A stretch of DNA of 64,000 nt, taken from contig PBSM01000033.1 of assembly GCA_002726245.1 (NCBI GenBank), positions 40,034 through 104,033 on the forward strand. The letters are read 5' to 3'. Below, in pieces: positions 8,105-17,611 of the stretch. The DNA is from Planctomycetaceae bacterium. Lineage in GTDB: Bacteria; Planctomycetota; Planctomycetia; Pirellulales; Pirellulaceae. Position 1 is the first letter of the stretch; every line of letters begins with the position of its first letter. The notes beneath the pieces are model-generated. The model saw only the letters and a list, made by a program, of their open reading frames with translations. It was not told where the DNA came from and ran no database searches. The position numbers and the translations under genes were made by a program.

Positions 8105-9391
8105 ATGAAGCGTCGTGATTTTTTACATGTTGGTTTTGCTGGTGGTATCGGCCTGACGCTCGCGGACTTCTTCCGCATCAAAGAAGCGCAAGGCGCACAG
8201 AAGTTCTACGAGAGCAAAGAAGGACCGGCCAAGTCGGTCATCTTTATCTACATGCCCGGCGGCATGTGTCATCAAGAGACATTCGATCCGAAGCCGTACG
8301 CTCCGATCGAATATCGTGGCCCGATGAACAGCATCCAGACGAATGTCGAAGGTGTTCGTGTCAATGAGACTTGGAAGCAGACCGCAACGGTTGCTGACAA
8401 GCTCGCCATTTGCCGTTCCATGACACATGGCGAAGCGGCTCACGAACGTGGTACGCATAACATGTTCACAGGCTATCGCCCCAGTCCTGCTCTAATCTTC
8501 CCCAGCATGGGCAGCGTCGTGGCTCATGAGTTTGGTCCGCGGAACGACTTGCCGCAATATGTCTGTGTTCCGAACCAGCCGAACCAGTTCGCTGGGACCG
8601 GTTTCTTGAGTTCGTCGTATGCCGGCTTCAGCCTCGGTGCTGATCCGGCCAGCAAGGGCTTCAAGGTTCGCGATCTGAACCTGCCCGGTGGCGTTGATGA
8701 AGGTCGCTTCACGACTCGCCGAAGGATCCTGGATGTGGTCAATGATCACTTCCAGGCGAAGGAAAAGTCGGATTCGCTCGACGCAGTCGATACGTTCTAC
8801 AATCGTGCCTATGCGATGATCAGTTCGCAGAAGGCTCGTGAGGCATTCGACATCGAGAAAGAGGATGGCAAGATTCGTGATGAGTATGGCCGAGGCACGG
8901 CCGGCTCGCGGCTATTGCTTTGCCGTCGGCTCGTCGAATCTGGCGTCCGTTTTGTCACGACCACTTACGGTGGCTGGGACATGCACGGGAACATCAATGG
9001 CGCCATCAGGGGACAAGTACCTCAATTCGATCAAGCCTTCGCGACGCTGGTTCGCGACCTCGATCGGCGTGGCCTGCTCGACTCGACTCTGATCGCGATC
9101 GCCTCCGAATTCGGCCGGACGCCAAAGATCAATGGCAACGCCGGACGCGACCATTGGCCGAAGGTGTTCAGCGTCGTGCTGGCCGGTGGCGGCATCAAGA
9201 AAGGTATCGTCTACGGTTCGTCCAACTCGATCGCGAGCGAGCCGGAAGAAAGTGCATTGACTGTCGAAGACTGGGCCACAACCATCTACAGCCGACTAGG
9301 CATCGTCGCTGACAAAGAGTTGGTGGCGCCTGGTGATCGCCCGATCGAGATCGTCAAGGGTGGTAAAGTTCGCAAAGAGTTAATTGTCTAG
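8105..9391 (+). CDS. DUF1501 domain-containing secreted protein
   Basis: The 428-residue DUF1501 protein has an alkaline-phosphatase/sulfatase-like fold. The N-terminus MKRRDFLHVGFAGGIGLTLADF resembles a Tat-type signal with a single RRDF motif. Characteristic blocks are SVIFIYMPGGMCHQETFDPK (about 43), RSMTHGEAAHERGTHNMFTGYRP (about 110), WDMHGN (about 295), SEFGRTP (about 337) and RDHWPKVFSVVLAGGGIKKG. The family is abundant in planctomycetes and usually encoded beside DUF1549/DUF1553 cytochrome proteins, as here; its substrate is unknown. It is the first gene of a four-gene plus-strand set reaching 17498. GAGAAGAG precedes the ATG as a moderate ribosome binding site. Confidence 0.9.
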   Translation: MKRRDFLHVGFAGGIGLTLADFFRIKEAQGAQKFYESKEGPAKSVIFIYMPGGMCHQETFDPKPYAPIEYRGPMNSIQTNVEGVRVNETWKQTATVADKLAICRSMTHGEAAHERGTHNMFTGYRPSPALIFPSMGSVVAHEFGPRNDLPQYVCVPNQPNQFAGTGFLSSSYAGFSLGADPASKGFKVRDLNLPGGVDEGRFTTRRRILDVVNDHFQAKEKSDSLDAVDTFYNRAYAMISSQKAREAFDIEKEDGKIRDEYGRGTAGSRLLLCRRLVESGVRFVTTTYGGWDMHGNINGAIRGQVPQFDQAFATLVRDLDRRGLLDSTLIAIASEFGRTPKINGNAGRDHWPKVFSVVLAGGGIKKGIVYGSSNSIASEPEESALTVEDWATTIYSRLGIVADKELVAPGDRPIEIVKGGKVRKELIV

Positions 9392-9476
9392 TTTGCCCGC
9401 CTTGTGGATGAAACCTCATGCGGGTCGCGTCTTAAGAAGCGTGGCCCGCAATTCTTAGATAGTTGGAGAAGCAATC

Positions 9477-9548
9477 GTAGGCCGGAACAGTTCCGGCAAT
9501 TGGAAACGATTTGAACTGCCGGAACTGCGCAGGCTTGTTCCGGCCTAC
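9477..9548. repeat. long intergenic hairpin, family B
   Basis: GTAGGCCGGAACA at 9477-9489 pairs with TGTTCCGGCCTAC at 9536-9548, and an inner TTCCGGCA / TGCCGGAA pair extends the fold. It lies directly before the ribosome binding site GGAG of the next gene, so it could affect that gene's leader. A second copy of the right half is at 48946. Confidence 0.8.
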
Positions 9549-9561
9549 TTGGAGAAAACAT

Positions 9562-12027
9562 ATGTCGCGACGTATTCATCTGACCCAGATGGTCGTCACT
9601 GCCTTCGTTTGCTTATCGTTTGCTGCTTCGTCTTACGCTGCCTCGCCACGTCTTAGCAGTGTCACGCCGCGCGGAGTGCAGCGGGGCCAGGAGGTGACCG
9701 TTTCTTTCAACGGCTCCAGCCTGGCTGATGCCGAAGAGATCTTCTTTTACGAAGGCAAGGGTTTTGAAGTCACCAAGCTCGAACCGGCGGCCGGCAACGT
9801 CAAGGTAACGATGAAGATTGCTGCCGATGTACGCCTCGGCGAGCACGTCGCACAAGTCCGCACCAAGACCGGACTCTCGGATTATCGAACATTCTGGGTC
9901 GAGAATCTGGCGGTTGTTGAAGAGGTGGAACCGAATAGCGATTTCGCCGCACCGCAAGTGATCGAGCTCAACAAAGTCATCAATGGCAACGTCGGCAACG
10001 AAGACGTCGATTACTACGTCATCGAAGCCAAGAAAGGCCAGCGGATCTCGGCAGAGATCGTAGCGATGCGACTGAGCACGGCCCTGTTTGATCCTTACGT
10101 TGCGATTCTCGACGAGAAGCGTTTCGAGTTATCCGCCAATGACGACACCGCACTCGCGCTGCAAGACGCTTACGCCTCGATCGTCGCTCCCGCAGATGGC
10201 AAGTACTTTATCGAAGTTCGCGAGAGTGCTTACGCTGCCGGCAATAACTACCGCTTGCACGTCGGAACCTTTCCACGCCCGACCGCCGTCTATCCGGCTG
10301 GCGGGAAGTTCGGTGAAGAGACAGAAGTCAAGTTTCTCGGCCTTCCTTCCGGCGATCTTGTCCAGAAGGTCACTCTTCCAGCCGAGGAAGTCACCGACTT
10401 TGGCGTCTTCGCTCAAGACGATGGAGGCATCGCTCCGACAGGTAACAACTTCCGTCTCTTCGAGCACGGCAACGCGTTTGAAGCCGAGCCGAACAATGAG
10501 ATCGCGACAGCTTCGCCCGTTGAATTCCCGTTGGCTTTCAACGGCATCATCCAAGACCCGGGCGACATTGACTGCTTCAAGTTCACTGCCAAGAAAGGCC
10601 AGCAATTCGAAGTCGAGTGTTTCGCTCGCCGAATTCGCTCCGGTCTTGATCCGGTCATGAATCTGTACAAAGCCGATGGTGCCGGAATCGCGGGCAATGA
10701 TGATTCGCGAGGCCCGGACAGTTACTTTCGCTTCAATGTTCCAGCAGACGGTGAGTACGTCATTCGCGTGACCGATCACCTCGGTCGCGGCGGCCCGGAC
10801 CTCGTCTATCGAATTGAATTCCAAGCGATTACGCCAAAGCTCTCGTTGTCGATTCCGCGCGTCGAGCGTTATGGTCAGTACCGCCAGCAGATCTACGTGC
10901 CGCGGGGTGGTCGTTTCGCGACACTGATCAATGCCGGTCGAGGCAACTTCGGCGGCGAACTCGTTCTCGAAGGCAAGGACTTGCCCGCGGGAATGACAAT
11001 GATCTGCGAGAATATGCCTGCCAATATGAGCACGATGCCCGTCGTGTTCGAGGCAGCCGCTGACGCTCCTCTGTCCGGCAAGCTGCTCAACTTCACCGCT
11101 CGCCACGTCGAGAACGAAGCGATTCAGGGCGGCTTCGGCAACACGGCCGACTACATCATCGCTGCCCCCGGCCAATCGCGATATCGCTGGAAGTCGGTCA
11201 AGCAACTTGCCGTCGCAGTTGTTGACGAGTTGCCATTCAAGATTGATATCGTCGTGCCGAAGGTTCCCGTCGTGCGTGATGGCTCGATGCAGTTGAAGGT
11301 CGTTGCCACGAAGAAAGAAGGCTGGGACGAGCAGATTAACGTTCAGTTGCCGTTCCGCCCGCCGGGACTCGGTGCGGCAAGTTCCGTCAACATCCCCAAA
11401 GGCCAGACGGAAGCGAACTACCCGATCACCGCCAACGGCAACGCCCAGATTAAGCTTTGGAAGGTCTACGCACTTGGCACGTCTGGTGGCATGTGGGGTT
11501 CATCGCAGCTTGCCGATCTAGAGATCGCCGACGCCTTCGTCCGCTTTGAAATGCAACGCCCAGCGTGCGAGCAAGGTCAGGAGGCGCAGATCCTGTGTAA
11601 GCTGAATCACACCACGCCATTCGAAGGCGAGGCGACAGCTCAGATATTGGGTGTTCCGCCGAAGGTCACGACGACGGAGATGAAGTTCAACAAGGACACC
11701 AAAGAATTGGTCTTCACTCTGAAGACTGATCCGGCCAGTCCGGTTGGTAAGCACAACATGATCTGCCAGGTCACAATCGTGAAGAACGGCGAGCCGATCG
11801 TGAGCCGAGCTGGTGGCGTTCAGTTCCAGATCGACAAGCCCTTGCCACCTCCGCCAGGTGCCCCAAAGCCGATGCCAAAGCCGAAGGTTGAGGAGAAGAA
11901 GCCCGAGGCGAAACCGGAAGCTAAGCCGCCGCCACCACCGAAGCCGCTGACCCGACTTGAGAAGCTTCGCTTGGCTGCGAAAAAACGACAAGAAGCTCGT
12001 GCCGCTGCCGGAGGTGGTGGAGAGTAG
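9562..12027 (+). CDS. secreted PPC-domain protein
   Basis: The 821-residue protein has a signal peptide (MVVTAFVCLSFAASSYAA), an IPT-like N-terminal segment (TPRGVQRGQEVTVSFNGSSL) and two PPC-type domains near residues 130-240 and 320-430, each introduced by EPNSD or EPNNE followed by VDYYVIEAKKGQ or IDCFKFTAKKGQ. More beta-rich sequence follows. The C-terminus is a Pro/Lys/Glu-rich tail (PPPPGAPKPMPKPK) ending in a basic helix and GGGGE. PPC domains are found on secreted peptidases and structural proteins, but no catalytic domain is visible here. The start at 9562 follows GGAG by 7 bases. It is the second gene of the DUF1501/DUF1549 cluster and is likely exported with those proteins. Confidence 0.85.
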   Translation: MSRRIHLTQMVVTAFVCLSFAASSYAASPRLSSVTPRGVQRGQEVTVSFNGSSLADAEEIFFYEGKGFEVTKLEPAAGNVKVTMKIAADVRLGEHVAQVRTKTGLSDYRTFWVENLAVVEEVEPNSDFAAPQVIELNKVINGNVGNEDVDYYVIEAKKGQRISAEIVAMRLSTALFDPYVAILDEKRFELSANDDTALALQDAYASIVAPADGKYFIEVRESAYAAGNNYRLHVGTFPRPTAVYPAGGKFGEETEVKFLGLPSGDLVQKVTLPAEEVTDFGVFAQDDGGIAPTGNNFRLFEHGNAFEAEPNNEIATASPVEFPLAFNGIIQDPGDIDCFKFTAKKGQQFEVECFARRIRSGLDPVMNLYKADGAGIAGNDDSRGPDSYFRFNVPADGEYVIRVTDHLGRGGPDLVYRIEFQAITPKLSLSIPRVERYGQYRQQIYVPRGGRFATLINAGRGNFGGELVLEGKDLPAGMTMICENMPANMSTMPVVFEAAADAPLSGKLLNFTARHVENEAIQGGFGNTADYIIAAPGQSRYRWKSVKQLAVAVVDELPFKIDIVVPKVPVVRDGSMQLKVVATKKEGWDEQINVQLPFRPPGLGAASSVNIPKGQTEANYPITANGNAQIKLWKVYALGTSGGMWGSSQLADLEIADAFVRFEMQRPACEQGQEAQILCKLNHTTPFEGEATAQILGVPPKVTTTEMKFNKDTKELVFTLKTDPASPVGKHNMICQVTIVKNGEPIVSRAGGVQFQIDKPLPPPPGAPKPMPKPKVEEKKPEAKPEAKPPPPPKPLTRLEKLRLAAKKRQEARAAAGGGGE

Positions 12028-12036
12028 GCAAAGTCG

Positions 12037-12091
12037 TCGTTCGCTCCGCGAACGAACGCAACACAAATGGCGCTCTTTCGCGGAGCGAAAG
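12037..12091. repeat. paired short palindromes
   Basis: TCGTTCGC-TCC-GCGAACGA (12037-12055) and CTTTCGC-GGA-GCGAAAG (12075-12091) form two perfect hairpins 20 bases apart. The paired arrangement resembles a REPIN and the CTTTC/GAAAG core recalls family A. They lie in the 107-base gap between the PPC and DUF1549 genes and could stabilise mRNA ends. Confidence 0.7.
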
Positions 12092-12134
12092 GCGACAATT
12101 AAGAAGACCCAACTCAACACAGGATTGAATAACC

Positions 12135-14567
12135 ATGCGACTTCATCAGTCAATTACAACACTCGCATTGTTGATCGCGGCCGCGACGCAAGTTACGGCA
12201 GCCGATGCTCCGAAGCCGGCGCAACTCAACGTCTATCCGGCTGACGTCCAACTGACGACCGTTCGCGATCGCCAATCGCTCATCGTCCAAGCCGAATACT
12301 CGGACGGGATCACTCGTGATGTGACTGCCGAAGCGAAGTTTGCCCTCGCAAACGGCGATCTAGCTCGACTCGAGAAGAACGTGCTGTATCCCAAAGCCGA
12401 TGGCGCTGCCGAACTGACGATCGAATACGCGGGACTGTCGGTCAAGGTTCCCGTTGAAGTTCAACGTGCGACGGAGGATCCCCCAATCAGCTTCAAGCTC
12501 GATGTCATGCCGGTCTTCATGAAGTCGGGTTGTAATACCGGGAGTTGTCACGGTGCGGCTAGTGGGAAAGACGGCTTTCGCCTTTCGCTGTTCGGCTTCG
12601 ACTCCAATGGCGACCATCACCGCCTGACCCGCGAGATGCCCGGCCGCCGCATCAACCTCGCAATTCCAGAAGCTAGTTTGCTGATGGAGAAAACCAACGG
12701 CGTAGTTCCACACACGGGCGGCAAACGCTACGACATGGACAGCGAGTATGCCGACACGTTGCTGCGCTGGCTGCGGGTCGGTGCTCCCCAAGATCAGGGT
12801 GAAGTGCCGAAGGTCGTCGCCGTCGAGATCTATCCCAAAGGTGCTGTGCTCGACGGCGAAGGCGCGACTCAACAAATCAACGTTCGCGCCAAGTACTCCG
12901 ACGGTACGGATCGCGATGTGACGTCGATGGCTTACTTCCTGTCGAACAATGACAATTCGGCTCCGATCGAACAGAACGGAGTTGTCACCGCCGCCAAGCG
13001 GGGCGAGTCCTTTATCATGGCCCGCTTCGAGACGTATACCGTCGGAACACACTTCATCGTGCTGCCGAAGGGTTTGGACTTCAAATGGAACGAAGTAGCC
13101 GCCAACAACTATGTCGATGAGTTGATGTACGACAAGTTCCAAAAGCTCCGCATCCAGCCGTCGGAACTTTGCACGGACGAGGAATTCATGCGCCGCGTCT
13201 ATCTCGACGTCGTCGGCGTTCTGCCGAGCGTCGAGCAGTATCACGCCTTTTTGAACGACGCTGACCCCAAGAAACGCGACAACTTGGTTGATAACTTGCT
13301 CGGCCGCAAAGAGTTCGTCGAGATGTGGGTGATGAAGTGGGCCGAGTTGCTGCAGGTGCGCACCACCCGATCGATCGCCTACAAGCCGATGCTCCGCTAT
13401 TACAACTGGATCCAGGAACGCATCGCCAGCAACATGCCAATGGACCAGTTGGTGCAGGAGTTGCTTGGCGCCAGTGGCGGAACTTTCGAGAACGCCGCCA
13501 CCAATTACTACCAGATGGAAGGCGACCCGAAGAAGGTCGCGGAGAACGTCGCCCAAGTGTTTATGGGCATGCGGATCCAGTGTGCCCAGTGCCACAACCA
13601 TCCGTTGGACCGCTGGACGATGGACGACTATTACAGCTTTGCCGCTTTCTTCTCGCAGATCGGCCGCAAAAGTGGCGAAGATCCGCGCGAGCAAATCATT
13701 TTCAACAGTGGTGGCGGCGAAGTGACGCATCCCGTCGGCGGCCGCAGAATGGCTCCGAAGTTCCTCGGCGGCGAAGTGCCGGATGTCGCCGGCAAGGACC
13801 GCCGCGTCGTGATGGCCAACTGGCTGGCTTCACCCGAAAACCCATACTTCGCCAAGAACTTGGCGAATATTGTTTGGAATCACTTCCTCGGGCAGGGCAT
13901 CATCAATGAGGTCGATGACGTCCGAGTCAGCAACCCGCCGGTCAACGCGGAACTGATTGATGCCTTGGGTCAGAAGTTCACAGGATACAAGTACGACTTC
14001 AAGAAGCTCGTGCGTGATATCTGCACTTCGCGAACGTATCAACTTAGCACCGCGACGAACGACACGAATGCGACCGATACAAAGAACTTCTCGCATGCAT
14101 CGTTGCGACGTATCCGTGCCGAAATCCTGCTTGATTTGATCAGCCAGGTGACGGACACGAAAAACAAGTTTGGCGGCCTGCCGCTCGGTGCTCGTGCGGT
14201 TCAAATTGCCAATGGCAATACCAGCACGTACTTCCTAACGACTTTCGGCCGCGCCCAGCGCGCAACGGTTTGTGCGTGCGAAGTGAAGGTCGAGCCTAAT
14301 CTCTCGCAGGCACTGCATTTGCTCAATGGCGATACGCTGCAGAGTAAGGTTGGCCAGGGGAATCTGATCGGTAAACGGCTTGAAGAGAAGGTCGCTCCTG
14401 AGCAGATTGTCGAGGAGCTGTATATTCGCTGTTTGACGCGACGCCCGACTGAGAAGGAGAAGAACGAGCTGAATGCCGTTCTGGCCAAGGTCGAGGACAA
14501 AAAGCAGGTCTTGGAAGACGTCTTCTGGGCGCTGCTGAACGCTCGCGAGTTTGTGTTCAACCACTAG
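12135..14567 (+). CDS. DUF1549/DUF1553 protein with Ig-like and cytochrome-like domains
   Basis: The 810-residue secreted protein has a signal peptide (LALLIAAATQVTA), a first BIG2-like Ig domain (about 25-115) and a planctomycete cytochrome-type segment with CNTGSCHGA near 133. A second Ig-like domain (about 230-310) follows, then DUF1549 (from VDELMYDKFQKLRI, with VYLDVVGVLPS) and DUF1553 (MANWLASPENPYFAKNLANIVWNHFLGQG). CAQCHNHP near 482 is the second heme-like CxxCH site. The proteins are typical of planctomycetes and always accompany DUF1501 partners; electron transfer or polysaccharide breakdown has been suggested, without proof. The order DUF1501, PPC, DUF1549, cytochrome/WD40 suggests one exported complex or pathway. 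Confidence 0.9.
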   Translation: MRLHQSITTLALLIAAATQVTAADAPKPAQLNVYPADVQLTTVRDRQSLIVQAEYSDGITRDVTAEAKFALANGDLARLEKNVLYPKADGAAELTIEYAGLSVKVPVEVQRATEDPPISFKLDVMPVFMKSGCNTGSCHGAASGKDGFRLSLFGFDSNGDHHRLTREMPGRRINLAIPEASLLMEKTNGVVPHTGGKRYDMDSEYADTLLRWLRVGAPQDQGEVPKVVAVEIYPKGAVLDGEGATQQINVRAKYSDGTDRDVTSMAYFLSNNDNSAPIEQNGVVTAAKRGESFIMARFETYTVGTHFIVLPKGLDFKWNEVAANNYVDELMYDKFQKLRIQPSELCTDEEFMRRVYLDVVGVLPSVEQYHAFLNDADPKKRDNLVDNLLGRKEFVEMWVMKWAELLQVRTTRSIAYKPMLRYYNWIQERIASNMPMDQLVQELLGASGGTFENAATNYYQMEGDPKKVAENVAQVFMGMRIQCAQCHNHPLDRWTMDDYYSFAAFFSQIGRKSGEDPREQIIFNSGGGEVTHPVGGRRMAPKFLGGEVPDVAGKDRRVVMANWLASPENPYFAKNLANIVWNHFLGQGIINEVDDVRVSNPPVNAELIDALGQKFTGYKYDFKKLVRDICTSRTYQLSTATNDTNATDTKNFSHASLRRIRAEILLDLISQVTDTKNKFGGLPLGARAVQIANGNTSTYFLTTFGRAQRATVCACEVKVEPNLSQALHLLNGDTLQSKVGQGNLIGKRLEEKVAPEQIVEELYIRCLTRRPTEKEKNELNAVLAKVEDKKQVLEDVFWALLNAREFVFNH

Positions 14568-14572
14568 TTTTT

Positions 14573-14624
14573 GTTGGAGTACCGGCTTTAGCCAGGAGTT
14601 GCCGCCTAAAGGCGGGACTCCAAC
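14573..14624. repeat. intergenic hairpin, family C
   Basis: GTTGGAGT (14573-14580) pairs with ACTCCAAC (14617-14624), enclosing the inner GCCTAAAGGC palindrome. It begins 6 bases after the stop of the DUF1549 gene. The core CCGCCTAAAGGCGG recalls GCCTTCTAACCGTTTAGGC near 5891. Confidence 0.65.
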
Positions 14625-14741
14625 TTGCGCTGGCGTGCCGGTGTGCCGCCTGTGTAATATGGAATCAACACGCCCACGGCGTTGGCATAATGTCAGCGCA
14701 GCCCGCCTGGGGATTACAACCTTCGTTGGAGGATGACCGTG

Positions 14742-17498
14742 ATGAAGACGCAGCACGTCGTAGGAAACTTGCTACCGGTTATCATTTGTGGCCTTGCGAT
14801 TGCAGTTCCGCCCAGCTTCGGCGAAGAGCCTACCAAGAAGAAGCCGCCAAAGGTCACCTACGAAGATGACGTGTTGCCGATCCTTCGCCAGAAGTGCTTC
14901 AGTTGCCACAAGGCCGACAAGAAGGAAGGCGACCTCGACCTGACCAACTACGGTAACTTGATGTTGGGTGGCGGCTCAGGCGAAGTGGTCGAAGCCGGCG
15001 ACTCGTCAGTGAGCTATCTGTACTCTTTGATCACGCATGAGAGCGAACCTTTCATGCCGCCCGAGCAGCCGAAGCTGGCGGACGAGATGATCGAGACGAT
15101 TCGCAAATGGATCGATGGCGGCGTGCTCGAAACAAAGGACAGCAAGGCGAAGCTGAAGAAGAAAAAGACCTTTGATCTGGCGTTGCAAAGTGCTCCCACC
15201 GAGCGTCCGGCAGTTTCGCCGATGCCTCCTCGGCTGAGCCTGGAACCAGTCACGCGGACTCCGGCTACGACTGCCGTTTCGGCGATGACTGCGAGCCCTT
15301 GGTCGCCATTAGTCGCTGTTGCTGGGGAGCAGCAAGTATTGCTTTACAACACGCAGACGCTTCAACTTGTGGGAACGCTTTCCTTTCCCGAAGGGAATGT
15401 GCAGGTCCTGAAGTTCAGTCGCAATGGCAGCTTGCTATTGGCGGGTGGCGGTCAGAGCGGCGCGACCGGCAAAGCGATCGTTTGGAATGTTCTGACAGGC
15501 GAACGAGTGTTCGAGGTTGGCGATGAACTTGATACGGTTTTGGCTGCTGATATCAGCTCTGACCAAACCTTGATCGCGCTTGGCGGTCCGCAGAGGATCG
15601 TTCGTATTTACTCGACCGAATCGGGTCGGCTGCTGCACGAGTTACGGAAGCACACCGACTGGGTTTGTTCACTCGAGTTCAGTCCCGACAGCGTGCTGCT
15701 GGCGACGGGTGACCGCGCTGGTGGTCTCTATGTTTGGGAGGGTTGGACAGGGCGCGAGTACTTGACGCTCAAGGCTCACAGTAACTGTGTCACCGACGTT
15801 TCCTGGCGTAGCGATTCGAATGTCGTTGCGTCGTGCAGCGAGGACGGCTCGATTCGTTTGTGGGAGATGAACAACGGCGGTCAGATCAAGAACTGGGGCG
15901 CACACGGTGGCGGTGCTGCCTCGATCGAGTTCACGCGTGATGGTCGGATCTTTTCGTGTGGACGGGACCGAGTGCCGCGGCTGTGGGATCAAAACGGTGG
16001 CAAGCAGCGTGACTTTGAAGCGTTCGGCGACTTAGCATTGGAAGTCGCCTTCTGTAACGAGACAAATCGCGCGATCGCCGGCGATTGGACCGGTGCTATT
16101 CGCGTTTGGAATGCTGCTGATGGAGCGAGACTTGGCGACTTGACCCCCAATCCTCCGAAGTTGGCTGAACGTTTGGATAGTGCCAACAAACTGGTGGTTG
16201 CGAAGACGGCCGAACACAAGCCGCTCGCTGCGGCGTATCTGGTTGCGCAAGCCGCTTTTGACAAGGCGAAGACAGATTTAGCGGCGGCTCAGAAGGTCTC
16301 CGAAGAATCGAAAAAGCGGCTCGATGCGGCCACAGCGAAACTTAACGCCGCTAAAGAAGCAGCAACGAAAGCCACCCAAGTGGAAGATGCTGCGAAGAAG
16401 GCCGTCGCCAAGTTGGCAGACGGTGTTCCCGTCTTGCAAGAAGCTGCGGCGAAGGCACAGGACGCTGCGAAGAAGGTGGCCGAAGACAAGGAACTTGTCG
16501 ATATGGCTGCCGCTTTGAAGGCCAAGAGCGATAAGCTTGCCGCGGACTTAGAAGCGAACAAAAAGGCTGCGGCTGCGGCACTGAAGGCTCTCGAAGTAGC
16601 GAAGGCTGCTTTGGCCGCCGCTGGCAAAGAACTGAAGGAGAGCGATGCCGCTTACAAAGCCGCCGTCGCGAACGTCGCGAAGTTGACGCCGTTGGTGAAG
16701 CCTGCCGAAGAGAAGGCGACCGCCGCGAAGCAAGCTGCCGACACGGCGGCCGCGGCACTTGCCGCTGCACAGAACGAGACCAAACGCTGGACCGATGAGA
16801 TTGCCTTTGCGACTCAACTAACCGCGTTGATTGGAAAGCGAACCGCATTGCAGAAGGTCTTGGAAGAGCGTGAAGAACAGCAGTTCGATTTAGACGAAGC
16901 TGCCGCGACGGCCCTGGCCGCATTGAACAAGTCAAAGGCGGATGTTGCCGCGGCGCAGACGGCAGTTGTCGAGGCGCAGAAGGTATCGACCGCCGCAGTG
17001 GTTGAGGTGAACAAGGCCAAAGAAGGCATGACGAAAGCGGAGGCCGAGCGTGTCGCTGTGGCGAAGCAGAACGCGACGTTGGAAGCCGTCATCGCTCCCT
17101 TGAATGAAGCTGCCGCCAAAGCGAAGGCTGCAGCAGAGAAAGCTGGAAAAGATAAGGAATTGACTGACATCTCTGTGGCTTTGCAGAAGATCGCTGTTGC
17201 GAAGAAGGCTGCCCTCGACGCTGGCAAGAAGGATCTCGATGTGAAAGCCAAAGCAGTTGAAACTGCCAAGCAACTGGTAGCCGCAGCCGAGAAGAAGGCG
17301 AACGAAGCCAATGCCGCCGTTGTCGCTGCTCAGAAGCGTGCAACAGACCTTGTGGCCGCAATGAAGCCAATTGAAGGCAAGTCGAACGAGGCGAAAGCGG
17401 CATCCGACGCGATTGCCAAGAGCGTTGACGAAGCTCAGAAAGCAGTCGATACAGCCAATGGCGAGATCAGCGCAGCCAAGGGGAGCAAGACTGCCTAA
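14742..17498 (+). CDS. cytochrome c/WD40 protein with long Ala/Lys coiled coil
   Basis: The 918-residue exported protein has a signal peptide, then a planctomycete cytochrome c domain (VLPILRQKCFSCH with CxxCH at about 52-56; FMPPEQPKL), a WD40 propeller from about 170 to 470 (SSDQTLIALGGPQRIVRIY, CSEDGSIRLW, GDWTGAIRVWNAADG) and a 430-residue Ala/Lys/Glu-rich helical region predicted to be coiled coil. The start at 14742 is chosen over an ATG three codons earlier because GGAGG at 14728-14732 is 9 bases upstream of it. It closes the DUF1501 cluster and is followed by a strong terminator. The heme domain suggests redox function; the coiled coil may anchor or multimerise it. Confidence 0.85.
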   Translation: MKTQHVVGNLLPVIICGLAIAVPPSFGEEPTKKKPPKVTYEDDVLPILRQKCFSCHKADKKEGDLDLTNYGNLMLGGGSGEVVEAGDSSVSYLYSLITHESEPFMPPEQPKLADEMIETIRKWIDGGVLETKDSKAKLKKKKTFDLALQSAPTERPAVSPMPPRLSLEPVTRTPATTAVSAMTASPWSPLVAVAGEQQVLLYNTQTLQLVGTLSFPEGNVQVLKFSRNGSLLLAGGGQSGATGKAIVWNVLTGERVFEVGDELDTVLAADISSDQTLIALGGPQRIVRIYSTESGRLLHELRKHTDWVCSLEFSPDSVLLATGDRAGGLYVWEGWTGREYLTLKAHSNCVTDVSWRSDSNVVASCSEDGSIRLWEMNNGGQIKNWGAHGGGAASIEFTRDGRIFSCGRDRVPRLWDQNGGKQRDFEAFGDLALEVAFCNETNRAIAGDWTGAIRVWNAADGARLGDLTPNPPKLAERLDSANKLVVAKTAEHKPLAAAYLVAQAAFDKAKTDLAAAQKVSEESKKRLDAATAKLNAAKEAATKATQVEDAAKKAVAKLADGVPVLQEAAAKAQDAAKKVAEDKELVDMAAALKAKSDKLAADLEANKKAAAAALKALEVAKAALAAAGKELKESDAAYKAAVANVAKLTPLVKPAEEKATAAKQAADTAAAALAAAQNETKRWTDEIAFATQLTALIGKRTALQKVLEEREEQQFDLDEAAATALAALNKSKADVAAAQTAVVEAQKVSTAAVVEVNKAKEGMTKAEAERVAVAKQNATLEAVIAPLNEAAAKAKAAAEKAGKDKELTDISVALQKIAVAKKAALDAGKKDLDVKAKAVETAKQLVAAAEKKANEANAAVVAAQKRATDLVAAMKPIEGKSNEAKAASDAIAKSVDEAQKAVDTANGEISAAKGSKTA

Positions 17499-17560
17499 TC
17501 GCAATCGGTAGCTGAATTCTTGCGAATCCAACTGCGGGTCAGGCGGCGAACAATGAAAAA

Positions 17561-17586
17561 GGGACGCCAAGCGGCGTCCCTTTTTT
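17561..17586. terminator. bidirectional intrinsic terminator
   Basis: The perfect stem GGGACGCC / GGCGTCCC with loop AAGC is followed by TTTTTT on the plus strand and preceded by AAAAA, giving a T tract on the minus strand too. It separates two convergent genes ending at 17498 and 17612. Confidence 0.9.
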
Positions 17587-17611
17587 GCGTCTGATAGAGC
17601 CACCGACATAT

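Noticed and set aside
10129..11205. 358-codon open frame on the minus strand
   Set aside because: It mirrors the PPC-domain gene; the amino-acid make-up looks like an antisense shadow.
12360..13730. 456-codon open frame on the minus strand
   Set aside because: It is antisense to the DUF1549/DUF1553 gene, which has clear motifs; the product shows no family resemblance.
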